Shown here: positions 53,567-61,375 of the stretch, piece by piece
How the letters are laid out: the number at the start of each line of letters is the position of its first letter
How positions within the stretch are numbered: position 1 is the first letter of the stretch
Assembly: GCF_016405855.1 (NCBI RefSeq)
Contig: NZ_JAEFCA010000001.1
Span: forward strand, 1,422,372-1,486,371
Origin: Flavobacterium sp. IB48
GTDB taxonomy: Bacteria; Bacteroidota; Bacteroidia; Flavobacteriales; Flavobacteriaceae
Direction of reading: 5' to 3'
DNA: 64,000 bases
Notes under the pieces: model-generated
The model's database searches: none
What the model saw: the letters and a program-made list of their open reading frames with translations, nothing else
What the model was told of the DNA's origin: nothing
Translations under genes and position numbers: made by a program

Positions 53567-53580
53567 ATTGAAGCTTTTTT
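53549..53580 (+). terminator. Terminator overlapping the stop codon
   Basis: AAAAAAGCTTCAATTT / AAATTGAAGCTTTTTT, a perfect palindrome; the TAA stop at 53564-53566 lies in its centre. It can work in both directions and also faces the riboflavin synthase gene. Confidence 0.85.
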
Positions 53581-53599
53581 TATGTTGAAATGTGAAACG

Positions 53600-54190
53600 T
53601 TATTTGTTGATCAAATAAAGTCTAGAAATATATTTTCCTACGACATCAAATTCAAGATTTATTTTTGTTCCAACTTTGAAATCTTTAAAATTAGTGTGTT
53701 CATAAGTATATGGGATAATTGAGACGCTAAATTCATTTTCTTTAGAATTTACAACCGTAAGACTTACTCCATTTACAGTAATCGAACCTTTTTCGATCGT
53801 AATATTGTTTTGGTTTTTATCGTATTCAAAAGTGTAATTCCAGCTTCCGTTTGCTTCTTCGATTTTAATGCAAGTTCCAGTTTGGTCTACATGGCCTTGT
53901 ACAATATGTCCGTCTAGACGGTCGCCAAGCTTCATTCCTCTTTCTAAATTTACAATATCACCAGCTTTCCAATCGCCAATATTGGTTTTTAGAATGGTTT
54001 CGTCTATTGCTGTTACGGTATAAAGAGAGTCTTTAATTGCAACTACTGTAAGGCATATTCCGTTATGCGAGACGCTCTGGTCTATTTTTAATTCGTGAGT
54101 TATTGATGAGTCAACGGTTACGTGAAGATTGTTTTGGTCTTTCTGAATTTCATGAATCCTGCCAAGTGTTTCTATAATTCCTGTGAACAT
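53600..54190 (-). CDS. ribE: Riboflavin synthase alpha subunit
   Basis: Makes riboflavin by dismutation of two 6,7-dimethyl-8-ribityllumazine molecules. The 196-residue protein contains two lumazine-binding repeats; the first starts with the standard MFTGIIETLGRI and has HNGICLTVVAI, and the second has GHVDQTG and VNGVSLTVVN. Length is typical. Divergently transcribed from pdxA with a 57-bp gap, so the two promoters overlap. No FMN riboswitch is seen upstream. Confidence 0.95.
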   Translation of the reverse strand: MFTGIIETLGRIHEIQKDQNNLHVTVDSSITHELKIDQSVSHNGICLTVVAIKDSLYTVTAIDETILKTNIGDWKAGDIVNLERGMKLGDRLDGHIVQGHVDQTGTCIKIEEANGSWNYTFEYDKNQNNITIEKGSITVNGVSLTVVNSKENEFSVSIIPYTYEHTNFKDFKVGTKINLEFDVVGKYISRLYLINK

Positions 54191-54247
54191 TGTGGTTTTA
54201 TTTTACTAAATTTGCACATCAAAATTAGTAATAAATAAACTGAGCTC

Positions 54248-55297
54248 ATGAATAAAAAAGCAGAAAATATAATTGTTGGAATTTCAGTTGGAGATTTAAA
54301 CGGTATTGGAAGCGAAGTTATACTGAAAACATTTGAGGATTCTCGTATGTTGGAATTGTGTACGCCGGTTATTTTTGCAAATGCTAAAATTCTTTCTTTT
54401 GTTAGAAAAAGTTTTACATCGACAGTTCAATTTCACGGAGTTGATAAATTAGATCAAGTTATTCCAGGTAAAGTAAATGTTTTAAATCTTTGGAGAGAAG
54501 GTGTTGATATTAACTTTGGAGCAAATGATCCTAAAATAGGAGAATACGCAATTAAATCTTTTACAGCAGCTACACAAGCATTAAAAGATGGTGAAATCGA
54601 TGTTTTGGTAACAGCTCCTATTAATAAATACAATATACAATCTGAAGATTTTAAATTTCCGGGTCACACAGATTATTTGAATCAGGAATTAGAAGGTGAT
54701 GCGCTTATGATGATGGTTCAAGATAATTTGCGAGTAGGTTTAATTACGGATCACGTGCCATTAAGTGAAGTGGCTTCTCATTTAACTGAAGAGTTAATTG
54801 CTAAAAAAATTGAAACTATAAGAAAATCTCTAGTTCAAGATTTTAGTATCGTTAAGCCGAAAATTGCAGTTTTAGGTCTAAATCCACATGCTGGTGACGG
54901 TGGTGTAATTGGAAAGGAAGACGATTTGGTTTTGAAGCCAACATTGAAAAAAATATTTGATTCAGGAACGATGGTTTTCGGTCCATTTCCAGCAGATGGT
55001 TTTTTTGGAAGTGGTCACTACGAAAAATATGATGCTATTGTAGCAATGTATCACGATCAAGGATTAATTCCGTTTAAGACATTGTCTTTTGGAAAAGGAG
55101 TGAATTATACAGCAGGTTTGAATAAAGTTAGAACCTCTCCAGACCACGGTACAGCTTATGATATCGCAGGAAAAGACATGGCAGATTACAATTCGTTTAA
55201 GGAGGCAGTATATCTTGCGATCGATATTTTTCGCTCGCGTAATCAGTATGAGGAGATTAGCCAAAAACCTCTTAAAATAAAAGAAAAACAGTTATAA
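54248..55297 (+). CDS. pdxA: 4-hydroxythreonine-4-phosphate dehydrogenase
   Basis: Vitamin B6 enzyme that oxidises 4-phosphohydroxy-L-threonine in the DXP-dependent pathway. The 349-residue protein shows GISVGDLNGIGSEV near the start, TAPINKYNIQ, the metal ligand in FPGHTDYLNQEL, LGLNPHAGDGGVIGKED, MYHDQGLIPFKTLSFG and RTSPDHGTAYDIAGK. A TAAATTTG box at 54207-54214 lies between it and ribE. It is followed by the DUF177 gene after 105 bp. Confidence 0.95.
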   Translation: MNKKAENIIVGISVGDLNGIGSEVILKTFEDSRMLELCTPVIFANAKILSFVRKSFTSTVQFHGVDKLDQVIPGKVNVLNLWREGVDINFGANDPKIGEYAIKSFTAATQALKDGEIDVLVTAPINKYNIQSEDFKFPGHTDYLNQELEGDALMMMVQDNLRVGLITDHVPLSEVASHLTEELIAKKIETIRKSLVQDFSIVKPKIAVLGLNPHAGDGGVIGKEDDLVLKPTLKKIFDSGTMVFGPFPADGFFGSGHYEKYDAIVAMYHDQGLIPFKTLSFGKGVNYTAGLNKVRTSPDHGTAYDIAGKDMADYNSFKEAVYLAIDIFRSRNQYEEISQKPLKIKEKQL

Positions 55298-55402
55298 ACA
55301 AAAAAAGGTGAATAAGATTATTAGATTTGTAATAATTTTATATCTTTGCACCCCAATTCAGATATCTAGTTTTAGAACTGAATTGTTCAAATTGATGTTG
55401 AA

Positions 55403-55945
55403 ATGAGCAAAACAAAAGAATTTTTAATTCCTTTCGTAGGATTAAAACTAGGAAAACACCATTTTGAGTATCAGATAAATAACGAGTTCTTTAAGAATTT
55501 TGAGTACGATGAGTTTCAAAATTCTGATATTAAAGTCAATTTACTTTTTGATAAGAAAAGTAATATGTTAGAATTAGAATTCAAACACAAAGGGGCGGTA
55601 AACGTACCTTGTGATCTAACAGGCGAAGATTTTGATTTACCTATAAAAGGGAAAATGAAGTTAATAGTTCGCTTTGGAGATGAATTTAATGATGATAATG
55701 AAGAATTGTTGATTTTACCACATGGTGAACATGAGATAGATGTGGCGCAGTATATTTATGAAATGATCGCGCTTTCTGTACCTCAAAAAAGGATTCATCC
55801 AGGGGTTAAAGATGGAAGCCTTCAGACAGAAGCTTTGACAAAACTGAATGAGCTGAGTGTAAAAGAACAAAAGGAAGAGAGTAACAAAGAAGAAGATATT
55901 GACCCGCGTTGGGAAAAATTAAAGAAACTATTAACGGATAAATAA
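55403..55945 (+). CDS. DUF177 (YceD) family protein
   Basis: A 180-residue protein with the YceD signature LEFKHKGAVNVPCDLTGEDF around residue 62 and an acidic beta-rich centre. Bacterial members of this family lie upstream of rpmF; E. coli YceD has been linked to 23S rRNA accumulation. Here too rpmF begins nine bases later. The C-terminal DPRWEKLKKLLTD is also typical. A perfect TATCTTTG -7 box is at 55341-55348. Confidence 0.88.
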   Translation: MSKTKEFLIPFVGLKLGKHHFEYQINNEFFKNFEYDEFQNSDIKVNLLFDKKSNMLELEFKHKGAVNVPCDLTGEDFDLPIKGKMKLIVRFGDEFNDDNEELLILPHGEHEIDVAQYIYEMIALSVPQKRIHPGVKDGSLQTEALTKLNELSVKEQKEESNKEEDIDPRWEKLKKLLTDK

Positions 55946-55954
55946 TATAGTAAA

Positions 55955-56149
55955 ATGGCACATCCTAAGAGAAAAACCTCGAAAACAAGAAGAGATAAGA
56001 GAAGAACACATTACAAAGCTACTGTAGCTCAAATCGCTACATGTCCTATTACAGGTGAGGCGCATTTATACCACAGAGCTTACTGGCATGAAGGTAAAAT
56101 GTACTACAGAGGGCAAGTTGTTATCGATAAATCTGAAGCGGTTGCTTAA
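55955..56149 (+). CDS. rpmF: 50S ribosomal protein L32
   Basis: A 64-residue basic ribosomal protein with the standard start [20 protein letters not shown] and the [16 protein letters not shown] core. Only one cysteine is present, so this is the zinc-free form. It is co-transcribed with the DUF177 gene (9-bp gap) and followed by a terminator before fabH. Confidence 0.97.
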
Positions 56150-56171
56150 TACGTTTTTGTAAATTATACTA

Positions 56172-56199
56172 GAACTCTCACATAGTGAGAGTTTTTTTT
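56172..56199 (+). terminator. Rho-independent terminator of rpmF
   Basis: AACTCTCAC / GTGAGAGTT around ATA, followed by a T-run. Confidence 0.85.
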
Positions 56200-56324
56200 G
56201 TTGGTTATAATTTTCGTTTTTTAGGAAAATATAGACAAATTCGTTACGTTTTTTTTTGTAATTTTCGGGTCTTTTAAAAATTTTTCAAATTAATCATAAT
56301 TTGAAAGGAAAATAATAGAATATA

Positions 56325-57323
56325 ATGAATACAATCACAGCCGCAATTACCGCTGTTGGAGCTTATGTTCCTGACTTCGTTCTTTCGAACCAAGTGCTAG
56401 AAACAATGGTTGATACCAATGATGAGTGGATTACCGCTCGAACAGGAATTAAAGAAAGAAGAATTCTTAAAGATGCTGATAAAGGTACATCGTACCTTGC
56501 TATACAAGCAGCAAAGGATTTGATTGCTAAAGCAAATATTGATCCGCTTGAGATTGATATGATTATAATGGCAACTGCAACGCCAGATATGATGGTGGCT
56601 TCTACAGGAGTTTTTGTTGCAACAGAAATTGGAGCGACAAATGCATTTGCATATGATTTGCAGGCTGCATGTTCAAGTTTCTTGTACGGAATGTCTACGG
56701 CTGCAGCATATGTTCAGTCAGGACGTTACAAAAAAGTACTTTTAATTGGTGCCGATAAAATGTCATCAATTGTAGATTATACAGACAGAGCAACATGTAT
56801 TATTTTTGGTGATGGAGCTGGAGCAGTTCTTTTTGAACCAAATTACGAAGGCTTAGGTTTGCAAGATGAATATTTACGAAGTGACGGTGTAGGACGCGAC
56901 TTCCTAAAAATTCCTGCAGGAGGTTCTTTGATTCCGCCTTCAGAAGATACTGTAAAAAACAGACAGCACAATATTATGCAAGACGGTAAAACTGTTTTCA
57001 AATATGCTGTAACTAATATGGCAGATGCCAGCGAATTGATTTTACAAAGAAACAATTTGACAAATCAAGATGTTGACTGGTTAGTACCACACCAAGCTAA
57101 CAAACGTATCATTGATGCTACTGCTGGAAGATTAGAATTAGAAGATTCTAAAGTTTTGGTAAACATTGAAAAATACGGAAATACTACTTCTGGAACTTTA
57201 CCATTAGTATTGGCTGATTTTGAAAATAAGCTTAAAAAAGGAGATAACATTATCTTTGCTGCTTTTGGTGGTGGATTCACTTGGGGATCTATCTACTTAA
57301 AATGGGCTTACGATAAGAAATAA
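56325..57323 (+). CDS. fabH: Beta-ketoacyl-ACP synthase III
   Basis: Starts fatty-acid synthesis by condensing an acyl-CoA primer with malonyl-ACP. The 332-residue protein has the catalytic Cys in LQAACSSFLYG (C116), His in WLVPHQANKRI (H256) and Asn in EKYGNTTSGT (N286). FabH of Bacteroidota often accepts branched primers, but the specificity is not readable. Located between rpmF and accB-accC, a conserved lipid-synthesis neighbourhood; accB follows after 23 bp. Confidence 0.96.
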   Translation: MNTITAAITAVGAYVPDFVLSNQVLETMVDTNDEWITARTGIKERRILKDADKGTSYLAIQAAKDLIAKANIDPLEIDMIIMATATPDMMVASTGVFVATEIGATNAFAYDLQAACSSFLYGMSTAAAYVQSGRYKKVLLIGADKMSSIVDYTDRATCIIFGDGAGAVLFEPNYEGLGLQDEYLRSDGVGRDFLKIPAGGSLIPPSEDTVKNRQHNIMQDGKTVFKYAVTNMADASELILQRNNLTNQDVDWLVPHQANKRIIDATAGRLELEDSKVLVNIEKYGNTTSGTLPLVLADFENKLKKGDNIIFAAFGGGFTWGSIYLKWAYDKK

Positions 57324-57346
57324 ATTAAAACTAAAAACGAATCATT

Positions 57347-57832
57347 ATGGATTTAAAAGAAATTCAAAACCTAATCAAATTTGTTGCAAATTCGGGCGTT
57401 GCAGAAGTGAAGTTAGAAATGGATGATGTAAAAATCACGATCAGAACAACTTTAGAAACAAATGTAACTGAGGCAACTTACGTACAGCAATTACCTGCTC
57501 AGGCAGCTTTACCTCAAGCGGCAGTTCCACAAGTTACAGCTCCAACAGTTGTAAGTGTAACTCCAGAAGCACCAGCTGCTAACGATTCTAAATATATTAC
57601 TATAAAATCTCCAATCATTGGTACATTCTATAGAAAACCATCTCCAGATAAACCAGTTTTCACTGAAGTTGGAAGCACTGTATCTAAAGGTGATGTTCTT
57701 TGCGTAATTGAAGCAATGAAATTATTCAACGAAATCGAATCTGAAGTTTCTGGTAAAATTGTAAAAATTCTTGTTGACGATATGTCTCCAGTAGAATTTG
57801 ATCAACCTTTATTCTTAGTAGATCCATCATAA
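57347..57832 (+). CDS. accB: Biotin carboxyl carrier protein of acetyl-CoA carboxylase
   Basis: Carries the carboxylated biotin between the biotin carboxylase and the carboxyltransferase. The 161-residue protein has a helical N-terminus, an Ala/Pro/Val-rich linker (about 45-78) and the biotinyl domain with the attachment lysine K125 in [14 protein letters not shown]. Co-transcribed with accC; the 85-bp gap holds an intergenic repeat. Confidence 0.96.
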   Translation: MDLKEIQNLIKFVANSGVAEVKLEMDDVKITIRTTLETNVTEATYVQQLPAQAALPQAAVPQVTAPTVVSVTPEAPAANDSKYITIKSPIIGTFYRKPSPDKPVFTEVGSTVSKGDVLCVIEAMKLFNEIESEVSGKIVKILVDDMSPVEFDQPLFLVDPS

Positions 57833-57839
57833 TTTTTAA

Positions 57840-57896
57840 AAATTCCAATAGACAAGTCACAAAATCCAATGAGTTGGAATTTGGAGATTGGAATTT
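57840..57896. repeat. ATTCCAA-type repeat between accB and accC
   Basis: AAATTCCAA at 57840-57848 and its complement TTGGAATTT at 57888-57896 flank TTGGAATTTGGAGATT-like heptads. Placed within an operon; transcribed as a weak hairpin. A TTG at 57888 inside it could seem an accC start, but the later ATG is right. Confidence 0.6.
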
Positions 57897-57917
57897 GTAA
57901 TTTTTAATTTAAATAAG

Positions 57918-59264
57918 ATGTTTAAAAAAATATTAATTGCGAATAGAGGAGAAATTGCACTACGTGTAATTCGTACATGTAAGGAAATGGGAATCAAAAC
58001 TGTTGCAGTTTACTCTACAGCCGATGCAGAAAGTTTGCATGTTAAATTTGCTGACGAAGCGGTTTGTATTGGTCCTCCTCCGAGTAACTTATCGTATTTG
58101 AAAATGTCAAATATTATTGCAGCTGCAGAAATTACAAACGCAGATGCAATTCATCCAGGTTATGGATTTTTATCTGAGAATGCTAAATTCTCTAAAATCT
58201 GTCAAGAGCACGGAATTAAATTTATCGGTGCTGCTCCAGAAATGATCGACCGTATGGGAGATAAAGCTTCTGCTAAAGCTACAATGAAAGCTGCAGGAGT
58301 TCCTTGTGTACCAGGTTCAGACGGATTATTAGAATCTTACGAACATGCACAAAAAATAGCTAAAGAAATTGGTTACCCAGTTATGATGAAAGCTACTGCT
58401 GGTGGTGGTGGAAAAGGAATGCGTGCAATTTGGAAAGAAGAAGAGCTTTTGAAAGCTTGGGAAAGTGCACGTCAAGAAGCTGCTGCGGCATTTGGAAATG
58501 ACGGAATGTACATGGAAAAACTTATTGAAGAACCACGTCATATCGAGATTCAAGTTGTTGGAGATTCTTACGGAAAAGCATGTCACCTTTCTGAAAGAGA
58601 TTGTTCTGTTCAACGTCGTCACCAAAAACTTACTGAAGAAACACCTTCGCCTTTCATGACAGATGAGCTTCGTGCAAAAATGGGAGAAGCTGCTGTAAAA
58701 GCTGCTGAATTCATTAAGTATGAAGGAGCTGGAACTGTAGAGTTTTTAGTGGACAAACACAGAAACTTCTATTTCATGGAAATGAATACTCGTATTCAAG
58801 TTGAGCACCCGATCACAGAACAAGTTATTGATTATGATTTGATTCGTGAGCAAATTATGGTTGCTGCCGGAATTCCAATTTCTGGTAAAAACTACTTACC
58901 ACAATTACACGCTATTGAAGTGCGTATTAATGCTGAAGATCCTTATAACGATTTTCGTCCTTCACCAGGAAAAATTACTACGCTTCATATGCCAGGAGGA
59001 CACGGAGTTCGTTTAGATACTCACGTTTACTCAGGATATAGCATTCCACCAAACTACGACTCGATGATTGCTAAGTTAATTACAACAGCGCAATCTCGTG
59101 AAGAAGCTATTAGCAAAATGCGCAGAGCTTTGGATGAGTTCGTAATCGAAGGTGTGAAAACTACAATACCTTTCCACAGACAATTAATGGATGATCCAAA
59201 ATATATTGCAGGAGATTATACAACTGCATTTATGGATACATTTAAAATGAATAGTCCAGAATAA
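57918..59264 (+). CDS. accC: Biotin carboxylase subunit of acetyl-CoA carboxylase
   Basis: ATP-dependent carboxylation of the biotin on AccB. The 448-residue protein starts with the standard [20 protein letters not shown] and has the ATP-grasp glycine loop [10 protein letters not shown] (about 163-172), the [15 protein letters not shown] substrate motif and the [16 protein letters not shown] segment. The ATG at 57918 is chosen over an upstream TTG in the intergenic repeat. A terminator follows immediately. Confidence 0.96.
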   Translation: MFKKILIANRGEIALRVIRTCKEMGIKTVAVYSTADAESLHVKFADEAVCIGPPPSNLSYLKMSNIIAAAEITNADAIHPGYGFLSENAKFSKICQEHGIKFIGAAPEMIDRMGDKASAKATMKAAGVPCVPGSDGLLESYEHAQKIAKEIGYPVMMKATAGGGGKGMRAIWKEEELLKAWESARQEAAAAFGNDGMYMEKLIEEPRHIEIQVVGDSYGKACHLSERDCSVQRRHQKLTEETPSPFMTDELRAKMGEAAVKAAEFIKYEGAGTVEFLVDKHRNFYFMEMNTRIQVEHPITEQVIDYDLIREQIMVAAGIPISGKNYLPQLHAIEVRINAEDPYNDFRPSPGKITTLHMPGGHGVRLDTHVYSGYSIPPNYDSMIAKLITTAQSREEAISKMRRALDEFVIEGVKTTIPFHRQLMDDPKYIAGDYTTAFMDTFKMNSPE

Positions 59265-59266
59265 TT

Positions 59267-59298
59267 AAAAGGCTTCCAAATTTGGAAGCCTTTTTCTT
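59267..59298 (+). terminator. Rho-independent terminator of accBC
   Basis: AAAAGGCTTCCAAA / TTTGGAAGCCTTTTT, a perfect stem with T-run. Confidence 0.85.
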
Positions 59299-59325
59299 TT
59301 ATGAACCTTTATTAATTACAATATT

Positions 59326-59402
59326 CAAATCCCAAATTCCAATATTGGAAACCTAAACTTTAAATTAGGAGCTCAAAACGTTACTGTAAACTTTGGGATT
59401 TG
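59326..59402. repeat. CAAATCCCAAA inverted repeat of the TTGGAAT family
   Basis: CAAATCCCAAA (59326-59336) and its perfect complement (59392-59402) enclose TTCCAATATTGGAA and CCTAA...TTAGG pairs. It is a multi-stem palindromic element in the 364-bp gap between accC and the PepSY-like array; the rest of that gap holds the promoter at 59484 and the small frame at 59542. Confidence 0.6.
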
Positions 59403-59483
59403 GTATTTGATTTATTGAAATTTTTCTAAAGGTTACACTTTAAGTGTTTACTTATTACACACTTATTTTCTCTTTTACACACC

Positions 59484-59514
59484 TTTCACGGTATTTCTTT
59501 TTTTGGTATATTTG
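59484..59514 (+). promoter_or_regulatory. Promoter of the PepSY-like array
   Basis: TTTC (59484-59487, one mismatch to TTTG), 19 bases, TATATTTG (59507-59514). Transcription would start near 59521, leaving a leader of roughly 108 bases that contains a 19-residue frame. Confidence 0.6.
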
Positions 59515-59541
59515 ATGTAAAGTCTTTAAAAACAGTATTTT

Positions 59542-59601
59542 ATGATCTTTGGCATGGCTCTTTTCTTTTACGGCATAATAATTTCATTACTTCAAGCGTA
59601 A
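59542..59601 (+). CDS. Possible 19-residue hydrophobic leader peptide
   Basis: ATG at 59542 to TAA at 59599 encodes MIFGMALFFYGIIISLLQA, a single hydrophobic helix with no charged residue. It lies in the predicted leader of the PepSY-like array, 20 bases after the inferred transcription start. It could be a small membrane protein, a translated leader that controls the array, or chance. No family recognised. Confidence 0.35.
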   Translation: MIFGMALFFYGIIISLLQA

Positions 59602-59628
59602 ACAACTATTAATTTAAATATATACGTT

Positions 59629-59925
59629 ATGAAAAATTTATTTTTATCAGCCGCAATTGTTTTAGGAGGTTTAACTTCATTCGCTTCAACTACACAAGTA
59701 ACAAATACAATCGTAAAAACGATTTCTATCGAAGACGAATACACTGAAATCAAATTAGAAGAATTACCAGCTGCGATTACAGAATCTTTGAAAAAAGCAT
59801 ATCCAGAAGCAGTAATTACTAAAGCATACAAAAACGAAAAAGCACAGTATAAACTTGACGTAACTGTTGGTGACAAAGTAGGAAACCTTTTTGCTAATGC
59901 AGACGGAACTTGGATCAAACAATAA
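59629..59925 (+). CDS. PepSY-like exported protein, array copy 1
   Basis: A 98-residue periplasmic protein: signal peptide MKNLFLSAAIVLGGLTSFAS, then one PepSY-like domain (the group once described as beta-lactamase-inhibitor-like) with LPAAITESLKKAYPEAVITK, AYKNEKAQYKLDVTVGDK and NADGTWIK. The domain usually regulates proteases or binds ligands in the periplasm; the role here is unknown. Its signal peptide equals that of copy 2 over 20 residues, so the two derive from a recent duplication. Confidence 0.82.
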   Translation: MKNLFLSAAIVLGGLTSFASTTQVTNTIVKTISIEDEYTEIKLEELPAAITESLKKAYPEAVITKAYKNEKAQYKLDVTVGDKVGNLFANADGTWIKQ

Positions 59926-59999
59926 TCTAATCTAAGGTATTGTGAAAATCCAGATCAAGAATACTAAGATCAAATTAACTATATTAAAATACAACTATC

Positions 60000-60296
60000 A
60001 TGAAAAATTTATTTTTATCAGCCGCAATCGTTTTGGGAGGTTTAACATCATTTGCTTCAACTTCGCCAATTTCAAATACAATCGTAAAAACAATCTCTAT
60101 TCAAGATGATTATACAGAAATTAAATTGGAAGAAGTTCCAGCAGCAGTAACAGATGCTCTTAAAAAAGCGTATCCAGATGCTGTGCTTTCTAAAGCATTT
60201 AAAAACACAAAATCTGAGTATAAGCTTGAAGTAACTGTTGGCGATAAATCAGGAAATCTTTTTGCTAATGCAGATGGAACTTGGATTAAAAAATAA
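60000..60296 (+). CDS. PepSY-like exported protein, array copy 2
   Basis: A 98-residue copy with signal peptide identical in its first 20 residues to copy 1, then VPAAVTDALKKAYPDAVLSK, AFKNTKSEYKLEVTVGDKSG and NADGTWIKK. The nucleotide sequence around both starts is also nearly identical. It lies 74 bp after copy 1 and 28 bp before copy 3. Function as for copy 1. Confidence 0.82.
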   Translation: MKNLFLSAAIVLGGLTSFASTSPISNTIVKTISIQDDYTEIKLEEVPAAVTDALKKAYPDAVLSKAFKNTKSEYKLEVTVGDKSGNLFANADGTWIKK

Positions 60297-60324
60297 TTAA
60301 GTCTAACCCTTAAAAACTATTACT

Positions 60325-60615
60325 ATGAAAAAGTTAATCTTATCGGCAGCAATTGTTTTAGGCAGTTTGTCGATGAACGCAGAGACCCCTGTTGCAACCA
60401 ATCAATTGGTGCAAACAGTAAATGATCAGGATGGATACAAAGAAGTAGATGGAGTTCCAGCAGCCGTAAAAAAAGGCTTAGATGAAGCTTATCCTGGTGT
60501 AGTGCTTGAAAAAGCATGGGTTAATGATAAAAAGGAGTACAAAATTGAGATAACCGTTCGAGGTGAAAAATCGATCGTTTATACAGATGCTTCTGGTAAC
60601 ATTCTTAAAAAATAA
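60325..60615 (+). CDS. PepSY-like exported protein, array copy 3
   Basis: A 96-residue copy with signal peptide MKKLILSAAIVLGSLSMNA, then VPAAVKKGLDEAYPGVVLEK, AWVNDKKEYKIEITVRGEKS and DASGNILKK. The first 15 residues equal those of copy 4. It is shorter by two residues before the domain. Spacing to copy 4 is 18 bp, consistent with a single operon. Confidence 0.82.
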   Translation: MKKLILSAAIVLGSLSMNAETPVATNQLVQTVNDQDGYKEVDGVPAAVKKGLDEAYPGVVLEKAWVNDKKEYKIEITVRGEKSIVYTDASGNILKK

Positions 60616-60633
60616 TTTAAACCACTAAATATT

Positions 60634-60927
60634 ATGAAAAAGTTAATCTTATCAGCAGCGATTGTTTTAGGAAGTCTTACAGTAAATGCTGCGATTCTTC
60701 CAGCAGTTTCGATTTCTCAATCAGTACTTATTCAAAGTGAGTTTACTGAAGTATCTGCAGATGCTGTTCCAGCAGCTGTAAAGTCTACACTTGAAAAATC
60801 TTTCCCGAATACTAAGCTTGAAAAAGCTTATAAAAACGAGAAAAATGAGTACAAACTTGAGATTTCAAGTGGAGAAAAGAAGTATACTATTTTTACAGAT
60901 GCTTCTGGAAATATCATTAAAAAATAA
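60634..60927 (+). CDS. PepSY-like exported protein, array copy 4
   Basis: A 97-residue copy: signal peptide MKKLILSAAIVLGSLTVNAA, then VPAAVKSTLEKSFPNTKLEK, AYKNEKNEYKLEISSGEKKY and DASGNIIKK. The YP of the other copies is FP here. It lies 14 bp before copy 5. Function unknown. Confidence 0.82.
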   Translation: MKKLILSAAIVLGSLTVNAAILPAVSISQSVLIQSEFTEVSADAVPAAVKSTLEKSFPNTKLEKAYKNEKNEYKLEISSGEKKYTIFTDASGNIIKK

Positions 60928-60941
60928 TTAAAATCAGCATC

Positions 60942-61238
60942 ATGAAAAAACTAATCTTATCTGCAATAGTGGTTTTAGCAACCATGTCAATGCATGCAAA
61001 TGTATTGTCTGTTTCGCAAGACGCTAAAGCAACTGTAACAATTCAGACAGAATATACAGAAGTTACAGTAGATGCTGTGCCTGCAGCTGTAAAGACAGCG
61101 TTGCAGACCGCTTATCCAGGAGCAAAACTGGATAAAGCATTTGTTAACGACAAAAAAGAGTACAAACTTGAAATATCAGTTGGAGACCAGAAGGCTACTG
61201 TCTATTCAGATGTCAATGGTAACTGGTTGAAGATATAA
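60942..61238 (+). CDS. PepSY-like exported protein, array copy 5
   Basis: A 98-residue copy: signal peptide MKKLILSAIVVLATMSMHAN, then VPAAVKTALQTAYPGAKLDK, AFVNDKKEYKLEISVGDQKA and DVNGNWLKI. The GNWLK ending is the form typical of PepSY-like proteins in general. It is the last gene of the array and is followed by a strong terminator. Confidence 0.82.
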   Translation: MKKLILSAIVVLATMSMHANVLSVSQDAKATVTIQTEYTEVTVDAVPAAVKTALQTAYPGAKLDKAFVNDKKEYKLEISVGDQKATVYSDVNGNWLKI

Positions 61239-61268
61239 TTAGGTGAATTTAGATTTATGTTTTTGGTG

Positions 61269-61303
61269 AAAAAGAGATTGCGTGATGCAATCTCTTTTTT
61301 TTT
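61269..61303 (+). terminator. Rho-independent terminator of the PepSY-like array
   Basis: AAAAAGAGATTGC / GCAATCTCTTTTT around GTGAT, with a T-run. Confidence 0.85.
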
Positions 61304-61375
61304 ACATATTTTACATAATTTTATGAAATAACAAGTTTAATAATACTATTTTAGCAAAAAAGTCCCTAAAAGCAA

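Noticed and set aside
53600..54247. FMN riboswitch at the riboflavin synthase gene
   Set aside because: The 57-bp space upstream is too short and has none of the conserved RFN-element strings.
57888..57917. N-terminal extension of AccC from TTG
   Set aside because: Lies inside the intergenic repeat; the family begins at the [12 protein letters not shown] start.
59548..59575. TTTGGCATGG as a sigma-54 -24 element before the PepSY-like array
   Set aside because: No GC pair occurs at the required -12 distance; the sequence lies inside the possible leader frame and after a good TAnnTTTG promoter.
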